Shown in pieces: positions 1-10,983 of a stretch of DNA of 64,000 bases. The DNA comes from Silene latifolia (lineage: Eukaryota; Streptophyta; Magnoliopsida; Caryophyllales; Caryophyllaceae): contig NC_133531.1 of assembly GCF_048544455.1 (NCBI RefSeq), forward strand, positions 62,410,099-62,474,098. Reading direction: 5' to 3'. Made by a program: the position numbers and the translations under genes. Below the pieces are notes generated by a model. The model worked only from the letters and a program-made list of their open reading frames with translations, searched no databases and was not told the origin of the DNA. Position 1 is the first letter of the stretch. Each line of letters opens with the position of its first letter.

Positions 1-920
1 GTTGAGTCGGCGTACCTAGGAGACGGCGGTGCCGACGACGAGTAGCTCTCTTGGTCTACTCACTTCCCGTTTCGGGGTGGTTTGGGAAGTTCGTGTCTTG
101 TATGTTCTCTTACTCTTTTTATTTCGTCTCCTTTATTTTTCTTTTATTGGTTGTATACTCCCATCCCCCATTTTTTTGCTGGTGTATGTTGGAGGACAAC
201 GAGGGCGTTGTCCGTTTTGGTTTGGGGAGGGTATTGCATCCTTTTGAGTCTGCATCTGCATTTGTTTTCCATTCACGTTTAATTTTTCAGTTTGCTTTTG
301 TTGTTTATTTTCAAAAAATCAAAAATCCAAAAAAAAAATTAGAAAATGTTAAAATTCAAAAATTTTTCACGTTTATTTTTGCATTTAGGTTGAGTCGGAA
401 CGGTAGATTCCCGTGATGAAATTGCACTATAACTTGTCAATTCACTTGAGCCTTGCACTTTATTGATGGTTTTTAGCTTTGTCATACGCATAGTCTACGA
501 ATTTCTGTTCAAATAATAGTTGTTGTCTAGACTTGACTGATAAATTGGCAAACCACTTAAAAATTCTGAGTTTTAGAGCCATAACTGGTGCCATTCATGA
601 CCAGTTCATTAGGAATTTTGAGAGTAGTACTCCTTGCATAGCATGTTCATCTCATTTGCACATTTATGACATTCAATTTCTCGTCAAATGCACATATTCG
701 GGTTTGTGGTTGGTGTCACATGCAGGGAGGGTCTTGCAAATTCCCCTTTCTTTACATCCTTCATCCATTTAGCTCCACATTGACCAAAACTTGCCTTTTT
801 GACCCATTAGCCACATTCCAAACTAAGCCTGCCTAGTCAAGCTAGTTAGTCTGTCCTTTTGTGGTATGTTTTCCGTTGCAGTTTGGTCCGTAATTCCCGT
901 TTGGAGTTGGTGTTTGTATT

Positions 921-1040
921 AAGGAAGGAGGAAAGAAAAAAAAAGTATTGAGAAAGAAAAGAAAAAGAAGAAAAAAAAAATGAAAATGAAAAGAAAAAAA
1001 TGATGAGATTCACGTACAAAAAGAAAGAAAAAATTGTGGA
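921..1040 (+). repeat. purine-rich low-complexity tract
   Basis: Almost pure A/G sequence made of GAAAG, AAGAAA and TGAAAA runs. It lies in the 3' untranslated part of the plus-strand Athila-type element, about 750 bp before its polypurine tract. No coding potential is evident. Confidence 0.7.
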
Positions 1041-1767
1041 AAAGTTGTACCCTCTTGTCAGAGTTGAGAAGATGTTTGAGGATGTACAATTGAAAAAAGG
1101 TTGTTTGTTCCAGTTAGTATCTTCAGACGGTGTTTAAAAAAGGGAACTTTGTGACCGTCTAACTCCTCCACTCTTATTCTATATTTTTGAGGAGATTGTG
1201 CTTTGAGTCTAGTGAGTTTTGTGCCAAGTGAATGGCACCTGTGTTTAGTCTTTCAGACAGCTGAGATCCGGATGGTTTATCATGGTCCTGTTAGGAACTA
1301 GCTTGACGCTTTTACCTCCACATTTCCATAACTTGTTTTGCCTTTTCTCACCTGAATCTCACTATTCCCATATTAATTGCAAATCCTCGGCTGTGACGGA
1401 CATTATTGGTTGGAGTGTGTGCATTAGTACTTGAATTGTCTTTCATTTTTGTTGCATGCATGCTATGTAGGTCGTGATTAGGCGAGTGACTGTCCTTTCT
1501 TCTCTCTTTTACATATAACATTTGCCCTTTGCTTCATGAGAGAGGAGTGACCACGTGAGAGTCCGATTTTGTTGGTCTTGCAAGGTCGATAGGTCGACTT
1601 TATTTACGAAATGACTTATAATTCGTTTGCGTATATTGCCTAGCTTTAGCTGTTGATTTGATTTGTTGCATTAAAGCGGTTCAAGTAGACAAATTAAGCT
1701 AGCTACGAGTTATCGTTTCCGTTCCATTAGTTTAGTTTTGAGTTTACTCGAGGCGAGTAAAGGTTTG

Positions 1768-1780
1768 GTTTGGGGAGATT
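1768..1780 (+). other. polypurine tract of the plus-strand Athila-type element
   Basis: The run TTTGGGGAGATT lies immediately before the LTR start TGATACGTGCC. Similar G-rich tracts (TTTGGGGATATT) precede the Athila-like LTRs elsewhere in this window, which supports its role as plus-strand primer. Confidence 0.65.
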
Positions 1781-3259
1781 TGATACGTGCCTAATGTATA
1801 GTCTTTTTGGCCTATTTCAACACGTATTTCTATGCATTTCTATCTTTGTTTTTATAGTATTTTGCCCCGAATTGGCTACTTTGGTGTACTTTGTCCTTTT
1901 TGTAGGAATAATCGCGAAAGTAGCGGAACCATACTCCTTTTCGTCCTTTTTGCATGCATTTAGAGGAGACGGGATTGTCCCAGTGAGATCTGTACTTGGA
2001 AGTGTCGTTGCGCGCATTCGAGGCATTTGGGTGAAGACGTAAAGCTGAATTGAAGATACAAGTGCTTGATCGAGCTGTTTGGTGGTCGATCGAGTGGTTC
2101 CTAGGCTCCACGGGGCTCGATCGAGCTATTCCTCACTCGATCGAGTAAGCTGCACATGACCAAGTCTTCGATCGAGTACCTGTTTGGTCGATCGAGGGAC
2201 TTCTATTTGAGATGTTGGTCGATCGAGTGGTTTAATCCACTCGATCGAGAGGTTTTCACGGGCGTGGGCTTTAATTCAGTCCGTGTGTTTAATTTTCGCT
2301 AAACATTGTTTGTTTTCCTATTTAACCTACGTTTAACTAGGTTATTAGGGGGATCTCTTTTATTATCTAAGTTTCCACAGTAGAATTTTCCTACGTTACT
2401 CTTGCTCCTTCAACTGTTACTTTTATTTTGGGATTGCTTCACTCGGATTACGAGTTCTTTACGCCGGAATTTGCTTGGATTGTAATTCCCTTTCTCCTTT
2501 AATAATAATTAACCTTCTTGTTGCTTTTAATTCTTGTTTATGTTATCGTTCCTTCTTGCCCTAATTCCTGTTATTGAATTTTATTATTATTTCATTATGT
2601 CATCTGCTGGGAAATTGTTTGCTGTTAGTTTTGTTAAGAATATGAGTAGCTAAACCCTTTCATGTTGGGATTAGGGGATCTGCGGTAGGAAAATGACGAC
2701 GTAGCGAATGAACTGGATGAATTGATTAAGGAGACTCTGTCACTATAGCAATTTAACTGTAATTCCCGACCTAGTTGAGTGCACGCTTCTATGTCACCCA
2801 TTAATTTGGCTACAATTAATCCTGGATCGAAAGATTGGACTAAATAGGCCTGCTATAAACAGTAGACTACCCTAATGAGGACGAAAGTTAAGTTAGTGGT
2901 ATTTTAGGGTGGGAAGTGGACCGAAAGGACCTTCTAATACCCGTCTCGCATTAGTTCGTCTGAGTCATTTACTGCTAAGTTGTTGAACTACCGTAGTGAA
3001 CCGATTTCCCGACATGTTTCCCTCTTATTGATAGTTTTAATTCACTTTCCTGCTTTACTGCCTTCTGCTTTATTTCTCTTCCCCTTCAACTCCGTAGTTT
3101 AGAACCAAAATTCAATCAACACCAATTGTTACCATAGGATTAGAAATAGGTAGCTGTAGTTGCATTACCTCCCTGAGGATTCGATACTCGACTGCCTCTA
3201 CTACATTTTAGTTGAGACCGTTAGGTTTTATTTTTGACAGGTACGCGACAGACGTGTCA
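1781..3259 (+). repeat. 3' LTR of the plus-strand Athila-type element
   Basis: The boundaries are set by the inverted termini TGATACGT at the left and ACGTGTCA at the right, and by the polypurine tract just upstream. Immediately to the right, homology to ORF1 of the Athila-like family resumes with AGGGG, a likely 5-bp target duplication whose partner is outside the window. The LTR is 1,479 bp. It carries a cluster of ACTCGATCGAGT palindromes, followed by a weak TATA-like CTATTTAA near 2320. The 3' part, with CTCCCTGAGGATTCGATACTCGACTGCCT split by no indel, resembles Athila LTR ends as I know them. The other LTR of this element is not in the window. Confidence 0.75.
2067..2253. repeat. cluster of TCGATCGA palindromes in LTR U3
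   Basis: At least eight near-copies of the self-complementary motif CTCGATCGAG or its halves occur in about 190 bp, irregularly spaced. The cluster sits upstream of the presumed TATA-like box of the 3' LTR, so it is in U3. The same palindrome clusters at 58275-58446 and 60822-60970 in an unrelated element. Confidence 0.8.
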
Positions 3260-3659
3260 AGGGGTATGTCAATTCCTTTGTTTCAAACAATTTCTTCAAC
3301 CCCATTGCTTTGAAAAAGGCTCTAGTTTGCTCAAGGACACCTAATTTATCTAAGGTATCTTCACAAATAAATTTGGTGGATTGAAATGATTTCCTAGCAA
3401 ACTTGGCAAAAGTATCTCTATGGGTTTTGGAAATAAAAGTTACCTCCGGATAATGCAAGAGTTGATCGATTTCCGGAGTAGAAGATGTTGTTGCTCCCAT
3501 AGAAGGTTGTTGTTGTTGTTGCACTTCCAAGTTTGGGGTTGCTACCACCATAGCCAATGCTTTCTTTGCTTGAAGAGCCTTTTGCCTTTGTGAAAGTGTC
3601 TTTGGTGCCTTTGTTGCCTTTGTTGCTCCCTTAGTCCTTGCCATTGATGAATTAACCAA
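3260..3659 (-). pseudogene. Athila-type ORF1 protein, N-terminal fragment
   Basis: The start at 3659 gives a short lysine/threonine-rich leader (MVNSSMARTKGATKATKAP), a glutamine run, then a region about 80% identical to the N-terminal 125 residues of ORF1 in copy 2. The protein resembles the extra ORF found downstream of pol in Athila retrotransposons; its function is not established. Homology stops where the plus-strand LTR begins, so the remaining roughly 400 residues are separated from this fragment. The few residues encoded past the junction come from the inserted LTR. Confidence 0.75.
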
Positions 3660-3906
3660 GAAAAGAATGAAAAATCTTCAATTTGTAGTGTACCCAAATC
3701 GATTTAAAGGTGAAAGGCTTTGCCTTTATGAATTCAAAAATCGACTCAAAGGTTGAAGATTTGTGCTTGGGTTTGATTGTTATTGGAAAAGGAGTGATTG
3801 ATTTGTTGTTAGAAGGATGGTTTGAATTGATTTTGGTGAATGTAGTTGAGGGATTTTGTTTTTGTGATGGAGAGGATGAGGGTTTTGATGTTTTTGAGTA
3901 GTGTTA

Positions 3907-3938
3907 TGAATGAATGAATGAATGAATGAATGAATGAA
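3907..3938. repeat. (TGAA)8 microsatellite
   Basis: Eight perfect TGAA units lie in the spacer upstream of ORF1. Copy 2 has six units at the matching place, so the tract is an inherited part of the family that has changed length. Confidence 0.95.
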
Positions 3939-3977
3939 GGTGGGAGGGATTTTATAAAGACCGAAATTTTCGAACTG

Positions 3978-4365
3978 CAGGGGCAATCCGTGCGGTTTTC
4001 GCCAATACGGGCTGATTCGCACTTTCTAGGTTTGATAAAACTCGCTAAAGACGGGCGTATTCAAGAGAAGACGCTCGGATTTGCTGATCTGGGGGCGGAT
4101 TCTTGAAGACGGACGGATTTGATCCAGAATTTTTCTTGTTTTCCTCGGCTTAGAAGACAGGCGTCTTCTTTTCAAGACGGACGGATTTTCGAGAGACGGG
4201 CGGATTGTTGTTCGGACGCCGGATTCTCTTACGATCAAAAATATTTCAAAATTGCATCTCATAGGGACATCGTCTTACGCCCGATGCGCTCGGATTGCAT
4301 GAAAACGGGCGGATTCTCCTGAATCCGCTCGGATTCTTCCCCTTTGTACCCGGATTCAGTTCCAT
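3978..4365. promoter_or_regulatory. dyad-motif array upstream of ORF1 (copy 1)
   Basis: The spacer holds about ten occurrences of half-sites AATCCG/CGGATT and AAGACG/CGTCTT, mostly paired with a 2-bp gap, for example AAGACGGGCGTATT and GATCCGCTCGGATT types. The same motif family lies upstream of the TATA box in the LTR of this element (8857-9035). A TATA-like TTTATAAAA on the minus strand near 3951-3959 lies between this array and the ORF1 start, so an internal promoter for ORF1 is plausible. This function is inferred. Confidence 0.5.
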
Positions 4366-4685
4366 CCGTGTACAATGCATTTCCCTTACCATTCTTCTAT
4401 TCTTCTTCATATCTTGTGTTCTTCATTGTGGGGGCATTACTAGGCAAGGATAGCCTAGGCAATTGTCATCCCCACACTAAGGTAAAGCACTACACATCAA
4501 TTGAAATTGTTAGTCCCTCCCTCACTTCTCTCAAACATGACAATTATCTTGATCAAAGTAAATAAAATAAATCCAAAGATGACAAAAATGCAATACAAGA
4601 ATTGAAATGCGAGTTAGGGAGTTGGAAGTATTTACAAATGGTGGTTTAGGGAGGACTCCACCAAACTCTCATTCTTGATGAGATG
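4366..4685 (-). other. non-coding spacer between protease and ORF1
   Basis: No coding sequence is visible. The segment is conserved with 42791-43119 of copy 2, including a block around GGCAATTGTCATCCCCACAC. This is where RT, RNase H and integrase would lie in an autonomous Athila element. Confidence 0.7.
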
Positions 4686-6257
4686 TCAAGGGGGCATGTT
4701 CAAGGTGTTGTTGATGTTGCTCAACACCTTGAAGAAATAATCAAAAGCTTGTTCATTATCATTATAAAGCTCTTCAATAGACCTTTGCCCTTGTTGTCGT
4801 TCTTGATCAATGGCATTACCAATGTAGGCATTAAAAATCCCGTCAAATTCGTCGTCCCAAAGACCACAAACTTCATTAAGTTGATCATTGAAAATTTCTT
4901 GATTTGATGGGGACAACTCTCCCAATTTATTCTCTTGGCCAATGAGGCCATCCTCTTCTTCTTTGATTGATTTTGATGAGCTTTGCAAGCTCTCCTTGTC
5001 ACAATTCACTTGCTCTTTGAAAGGAGCATCTTCAATTTTCTTCTTCCATTGGAGTTCCGATTTCTTCCTTTCATCCTTCCGGCTATAATGATAAATCATG
5101 AAACACGGTTCATGTAAACTAGGAGCTCTCATAGTCTTGTCAAGATTAAAGGTTATGCTTTCATCTCCCACTTCTAGAGTTAGCTCACCATGTTTCACAT
5201 CGATCACCGCACCCGCGGTGTGTAGGAAAGGTCTTCCTAGAATGATTGGAATGTTGGAATCTTCCTCCATATCGACAATGACAAAGTCCACCGGGATGAA
5301 AAACTTCCCAATTCGCACGGGGACATCTTCCCATATCCCTAATGGTGTCTTCGTCGATCTATCGGCCATTTGGAGTGTGATATTGGTGCATTTAAGCTCT
5401 CCCATCCCCAACCTTTTACTCACCGAGTACGGCATGACACTCACACTAGCCTCTAGATCACATAAGGCTTTGTTGATCGTTGTGTCGCCAATGGTACACG
5501 GTATTGAGAAGCTTCCTGGATCTTTTAGTTTTGGAGGTGAACTCCCTTGAAGTATTGCACTACTCACCTTAGTGAAGGCGATAGTCTCAAGTTTCCGGAT
5601 CGACTTCTTCTTTGTGATGATATCCTTCATGTATTTCGCATAGGCCGGCACGTGATTGATTAATTCCATGAAAGGAATCGAGACTTCCAAATTCTTGACA
5701 ATTTCCATAAACTTTCCAAGTTGATCATCAAATTTGGGCTTGACTTGACGACTTGGAAAAGGAAGTCTAATCACAACGGGCTCCTTCTCCTTGACCTTGT
5801 CTTCATTTTTCTTTGAACTTTCTTCCTTTGATGATTCTCCATCTTTGGAGTTTTGCACAATTTCTTCCTTATCACTAGCTTCCACAACTTCATCCTCAAC
5901 TTGCTTCTTCGGTGCTTCATACCTTGTACCACTTCTCAAGTGAATGGCACTAACCGTCTCATGTCTTGGGGGATTACTTTGAGGTGGTAATTGCCCCTTT
6001 TGTCTTTGTGAGCTTGAAGATGCTAGTTGAGTCAATTGGGTTTCCAACATCTTGGTGTGAGCTAGGATGTTGTTGATGGTGGTTTCCTTTGCTTGGCTAT
6101 CTTTTTGCATTTGAGTGAAAAATTCTTGTTGATTCTTTTGCATTTGGAGGACCGCTTTTTGGACATCAAAACCTTGGTCATTTTGGTGATTGTATGGATT
6201 TTGATTTTGGTAGCCTTGGTTTTGATTGTAAAAGGGTCTTTGATTTTGGTTTCTCAT
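4686..6257 (-). pseudogene. retroviral-type aspartic protease region of an Athila-like gag-pro
   Basis: An open stretch of 523 codons. It begins with an Asn/Gln/Tyr-rich linker (repeats of NQNQ and YNQN) continuing from gag, then a lysine/glutamate-rich acidic segment, then a pepsin-like protease core at about residues 250-370. The flap and second-half landmark IPIILGRPFLHTAGAVID is clear. The catalytic loop reads CDLEASVSVMP where copy 2 has CDLGASVSVM, so the glycine of the Asp-x-Gly active site is glutamate here and the enzyme is probably inactive. The C-terminal 150 residues are acidic with no known domain and end MPP. Two in-frame stops separate it from the zinc-knuckle part of gag. Confidence 0.8.
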
Positions 6258-7507
6258 GGGTGGTGGAGTGTATGTTGTTTAAGGGTTTTGAACATTTTGG
6301 CTTTTGTATGAGAGATTTGGATGGAATTTGGTGTTTTAAATGTAATAGTTGGAATAAGGGGTACCGCTCTTGTATGCTTGGAAAGCATTCACTTGTTCAT
6401 TTGTTCCCCTACATTCACTTTGGTCATGTCCCAAAGTTACACAATTCTCACATATCCCCCTTGGGATTGATGAAGATGCCGTCATGGCATTAACATGATG
6501 CTTTGGTGATTTTGAGACTTCTTCAAGTCTAGCCATATCTTTTTCAAACTTCAAATTGATTGTGTCAATGTGAGCACTAAGTTGAGCACCCAATTGAGTA
6601 ACGGAGACCACTTCATACTTTCCTATCTAGTAGCCTTGCGAGGTCTACTATATTGTGAGTTATGGACCGCCATTTCCTCAATCTTTTTCCATGTTTGATT
6701 GTCATCAACTTCGGTGAACATTCCATTTGATCCCATATTGAGAATGTTCCTTGAATCTTCATATAAACCATTCCAAAATTGTTGTACCAAGAACCATTCG
6801 CTAAGTCCATGGTGAGGACATGAGCGACAAATTCCCTTGAACCGCTCCCAATCTTCATACAAAGATTCTTCATCCCTTTGCTTAAAACCCGTAATTTGAG
6901 CTCTTAGCATGTTAGTCTTTTCCGGTGGGTAGAATTTTTTGTAGAAAGCTAGAACCAACTTCTTCCAAGAATCAATTCCGAGAGTGGCCTTATCAAGGCT
7001 CTTCAACCATTGCTCCGCGGTGCCGATTAGAGAAAAAGGAAATAAGACCCATCAAATTTGGTCTTGAGTCACACCGGTTTGAGAAATCGCATCACAATAG
7101 TCGCAAAAGGTTTCCATATGAGAATGAGGGTCTTCACTAGGCATCCCCCCAAATTGGCTCCTTTCGACTAATTGGATAAAGGCGGATTTGGCAATAAAAT
7201 TTCCGGTTAGATGTTGTGGTGTAGGAGTACCATTGGGTAGGTTCTCCTCGGTGGGTATGGAGTGTGACGAGAATTTAAGCATTGTAGGTTGATTTTGTGG
7301 GGTATCGTGTAATGGGTTCTCCTCTCCTTCTATTGCGAAAGGGTTGATGAACTCAATAGTTGGTTGAATAACTTCACTAATACCTCTCAAATTCCTCCTA
7401 GCAAGTCTCCTATTGTTCGTCAAGGTTCTTTCAATTTCACGATCAAAAGGTAAGAAATCACCTTGTGATCTTCTAGACATGCAAAATATCAAACAACTTG
7501 AAAACAA
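6258..7507 (-). pseudogene. Athila-like gag (capsid and zinc knuckle), broken
   Basis: Starting at 7507, the product runs through a leader, a retrotransposon gag domain (QWLK..LDKATLGIDSW, AFYKKFYPPEKT) and a zinc knuckle CENCVTLGHDQSEC of the C-x2-C-x4-H-x4-C type. Compared with copy 2 it has a TGA in place of an arginine codon near 7051, a frameshift with stop near 6620, and two stops between 6336 and 6257. Gag would package element RNA and form particles in the cytoplasm. The breaks make this copy unable to supply it. Confidence 0.85.
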
Positions 7508-7592
7508 TTAGAACAAACCTTGAGGAGTTTTACTTCCCCAAGGCGAAAAAAAGACACAACTAATAACAATATATAGAAATCTAAATCAAGCT

Positions 7593-7617
7593 AACACCGT
7601 CCCCGGCAACGGCGCCA
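7593..7617 (-). other. primer binding site, tRNA-Asp type
   Basis: On the minus strand TGGCGCCGTTGCCGGGGA begins four bases after the LTR end. This is the PBS known from Athila elements, complementary to the 3' end of tRNA-Asp. Confidence 0.9.
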
Positions 7618-8709
7618 TTTTTGATCGGTCCGTTTCGTGTTCACAATTAAAGGTGTGGTCGTTGGGTCACGTCCGAATCAAAACACAATTTATAGCTTCA
7701 CAAACAACTCTACAATTAGTAAAGAGGCAAGTAAAGGTCGGATCCCAAGGGACGGGAATTGAGATGAGATTTCAATTGAAACTAGTGGTGTCTTAGGGGT
7801 GTCACAAATTGGGTTGATGTAGGAGATCACTAACTAAAATAGCAATGTAAATAAACAAGCAAGATGAATTAAAAGGGTTGTAAACAATTGATAAAAAGCA
7901 CTAGGGTGTCATGGGGTCATAGGGGAATCATGGGAATTGATCATACAAACATGTTCTCAAATTATAAGCAAGCAATTATTGTTGTGATGGATTGAGTTGG
8001 GTTATATCTTACAATCCTAGGAAAGTTTGGGTCCCAGAGCCGAATCGATTAGATTGTACAACACCTACAAGTCGACTTAATCTTCCCTACTCAACAACAT
8101 GCATGGTCTAATGAGACTCGAGTTGGTTTATGTCTTACAAGTCTCATTGAAAAGGTAGGTGATGGGTAAAAAATGCAAGGATTCATAGGCTCGCATTTCA
8201 TCAAACATAACATGTGCATGAGTTGAGATCAAACCAAGCAAGCAAATAAACCATGAAAGCATATTAATTTAAGCATGAATCATTCCCCATGTTGGTTTCC
8301 CCTAATCACCCATTAACCCTAGCTAAGAGACTATTCACCCATTATCATGTTGATCATGCTAGCAAGGTTGTCAATCATACCAACAAAATGAAACATGATG
8401 AATAAATGAAAGTAATTAACAATAATTAAAAAGGGATTAAGAGAATTATACCTACTAATGATTCCAATAATAAAGCAAAGATAAAAGAAGTACTTGATGC
8501 TTGATTGAGAGGTTGTCAATCTCCCAATAATAACCCAAATAATCTTCAATTACCCAAAATAAAGGATGAACAAAAGAGAGATTAAGGAAATAAAACTTGT
8601 ATTAGAACTTGATTAATTGTTGATTACAAAACTAAAGAGAGATTTGATTGATATTAACTACTCTAATTATTGATAAGAAGAACATGCTCTTCTAATTAGA
8701 CTAATGGGG

Positions 8710-8717
8710 TATTTATA
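8710..8717 (-). promoter_or_regulatory. LTR TATA box (copy 1)
   Basis: TATAAATA on the minus strand, in the context CACTATAAATACCCC. The same element occurs at the same place in the LTRs of copies 2 and 3. It lies 140-320 bp downstream of the dyad array. Confidence 0.75.
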
Positions 8718-8856
8718 GTGAAAATTAGGGGGATGCATTAGGGTTAACTAAGGGCTAAACTAGTAGTTACACTTTTTAGATTGAGCAGGGAGGAGCCGGT
8801 ATTTTCCGAAGGAAGGGCTTCTTTCTTTGTAGCTTGGAGAAGACGAAAATGCGCTG

Positions 8857-9035
8857 TAGAGGAATCCGAGCGGATCAGGGTCGGGACGGGCGGATTCTGG
8901 CGATGGAACCCGAGCAGATTCGAGAGAATCCGGGCGGATTGTGGTGATGGAATCCGAGCGTCTTGTTGGAAAACCGCACGGATTGTGCAGGTGGAGGACG
9001 GCCGGATTGCAGACAATCCGCACGGATTGTGCCTC
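8857..9035. promoter_or_regulatory. dyad-motif array in U3 (copy 1)
   Basis: About nine 14-bp sites of the form AATCCG-NN-CGGATT occur in 180 bp, plus variants such as AATCCGAGCGTCTT that join half-sites of two types. Spacers vary (GG, AG, CA, GC). Placement just upstream of the TATA box on the transcribed strand suggests an enhancer-like role, which is inferred. Confidence 0.6.
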
Positions 9036-9375
9036 AGCAAGACTTCTTCTTCTTTTCTTCCCTTTTCTTCATAAATTCCTTGGGGATTTCCTTGGGGTCT
9101 CAAGGATCCTTTCTCAACATTGCTCATCTACTATCATATGTACAAAGGCCTTCTAATCTTGTCTCTCCTTGATGCTTTGTCATTGAATTCGATCAATTTA
9201 GTCTCGTTTTGCCATGAAAATGCAAGATTCTTACTCCTTTCCTACCAAGGGATCAAAATCTCAAAGAATATGCAAAACAAAGAACTAAAGATAATAAATG
9301 ACCCAAATATGCACTAAAAAGCATGGGAACAGGGCTAATTCGGGGGCTAAATATGCGCTAATTATGGTCACATCA

Positions 9376-10983
9376 ACAAGCACGGCCATGACCTTTTAAC
9401 AATATCAACCACAATATATACAAATCCATTCTTTATGCTACACCAGCACTCTACTTCCAATTATACTACAACATGTACAACCATCAAACACTCTTTGCCG
9501 CATCCTACTCCTCTTAAGATAAATGATACGTCCTCGTAACTCACTAATACTATATCCTTAGCTATATCTTCTCATTATCTTCATCACCACCATAGTCAAA
9601 GATAACCGCCTATACCCTCACACACATAACCATTCCTATTTCCAAGGCTCTCTTACTTAAACAGTTTTGATACCTCAAATCATTCTACACTCCATATAAC
9701 CAATACCCCAAAATCCTTATCATAACCAACACTCCAACTCTTCCACATTACCGCAACACGACATACTTCTCTATATAACCTATATAAAACTTCTATCGCC
9801 AAAAGCATAACTCACGATCCACACTTGTTGCGTACACTCACACTAGATATTCAAGTTCTTTTCTTTCATTACCACAAAACTCATACATAACTTAACATGA
9901 CACCACTTCCCAACACCCTACACTCACTGTCTTAACAAAAGATTAAGAACCACCTGCAGCTTTCAGATCATTACAACACATGTTCCACGAATCACTCGCC
10001 ATGACTATGTCTATTGATGCCTCATCTTAAATCAAGATCAAAATTATTATAACAACCTCTCACAACTGTGTCCCATCAACAGAATATCGCTATACCATGC
10101 CGGCAAAAGAAACATACACAACTCTCTTCCATATCATACTCTACCCTCACTCCCAAGCTGAAACTTGTAAGAAACATCAATAAACAAAACAACCGTATAT
10201 CTGTCAAAACTGAAACTCACAGGAAACAACAGCAAACAAAACAACAACTATGTATAACTGATATGTACTTTCGAGACTCGAATCGTAATCATCCCGCCTA
10301 CTCCACCACAACCGGTGACGGCATCGCAACACCGTCACCAACAGCCACACTGCAGCGCGAAAATACCCGCATCACAACACGGAGTACCGTGCCCGGGTCA
10401 CCACCCGAGGCACCAACACCACACCGATAGACATCGAAACTTACACAATCCCATAAAGACTGAATCAGTATAACTTCTCGGATAAGAAAACTTACTCAAA
10501 TCCACTTTACTAAATCACCACGCAACATATTATATGAATTAGACAGATAAGAACCTCATGAATATCATCCCCCTACCATATCACGGAATAACATATATCA
10601 TGAATACATACAAGTATAACTAGCCATGCCAGATTACTCAAATTATTACCTTTTTAAACATCATTCCACTAGGTTACCGTATCCAACATATATTACAGAA
10701 CATTCAGATAACAGCTTTATAACTATCACACCATACCACTTCTCGTGAGATCAGAACCTCACACAAACATTTATATACATATTAGACCCGTAATGACATC
10801 CAACCAGTTAATCCTGATCACGTAAGTTACCATTTGATAAAGGTTACCTCTCGCCCGAGCTTAACTCATATGCCCCTCATACGCATTCCTCCATTCGCAT
10901 AACCAACATCTTCTGCCATATATAACCATACAGCTAACACTCACTACTAGAAACCACCTCCTAAGACTATGTCTTATACTTCC
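9376..10983 (-). mobile_element. internal region of Tekay-like element E3, left piece
   Basis: The segment is bounded by copy 1 at the left and by E1 at the right (target copy CTTCC at 10979-10983). It is very poor in G on the plus strand, like the right piece at 56973-59575, with which it would be continuous before E1 inserted. I find no pol domain on either strand. A 120-codon plus-strand ORF at 10068-10430 has no recognisable domain and is low-complexity (Thr, Gln, Asn). Confidence 0.55.

Larger units (their letters stand above)
1..1780 (+). mobile_element. 3' internal region of a plus-strand Athila-type LTR retrotransposon (truncated by window edge)
   Basis: This stretch lies directly upstream of a polypurine tract and a 3' LTR in plus orientation, so it is read as the 3' untranslated part of that element. 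The first 45 bases are open and end in an acidic tail followed by TAG, which could be the end of an element ORF, but this is too short to name. The longer plus-strand ORFs up to 416 overlap one another in different frames, have no recognisable domain and are probably chance. The sequence is T-rich with a purine-rich block near 921-1040. No host gene is seen. The element entered ORF1 of the Athila-like copy to its right. Confidence 0.55.
3260..9375 (-). mobile_element. non-autonomous Athila-like element, copy 1 (3' part cut off)
   Basis: Read on the minus strand the order is 5' LTR, tRNA-Asp-type PBS, gag, aspartic protease, a non-coding spacer of about 1 kb, then the start of ORF1. Reverse transcriptase, RNase H and integrase are absent between protease and ORF1. 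Copy 2 (36742-47811) has the same order and nearly the same spacer length. ORF1 is interrupted at 3259 by the LTR of a plus-strand Athila-type element, and the 3' LTR is beyond the left edge. The right flank, ACAAG after 9375, is internal DNA of a Tekay-like element. Confidence 0.85.
7622..9375 (-). repeat. 5' LTR of Athila-like copy 1
   Basis: On the minus strand it begins TGATGTGACCATAATTAGCGC and ends next to the PBS spacer. Its length of 1,754 bp matches the 1,755-bp LTRs of copy 2, with which it aligns end to end at an estimated 90% or better. U3 holds a dyad-motif array, then a TATA box. Short overlapping ORFs inside it are reading-frame accidents in repeated sequence. Confidence 0.9.

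Noticed and set aside
1770-2111. ORFs at the start of the Athila-type 3' LTR
   Set aside because: They cross the polypurine tract and LTR boundary and overlap on both strands.
4686-4907. Plus-strand ORFs opposite the Athila-like gag-pro (also 5098-5550, 43677-43985)
   Set aside because: Antisense shadows of the protease region.
8744-9127. ORFs of 87-127 codons over the U3 dyad array (also 37898-38277 and 47213-47592)
   Set aside because: They exist on both strands because the AATCCG repeats avoid stops; the products are repeats of SARI and ESERI words.
10068-10430. 120-codon plus-strand ORF
   Set aside because: Low-complexity Thr/Gln/Asn product without domain, inside non-coding E3 DNA and opposite to the element's strand.
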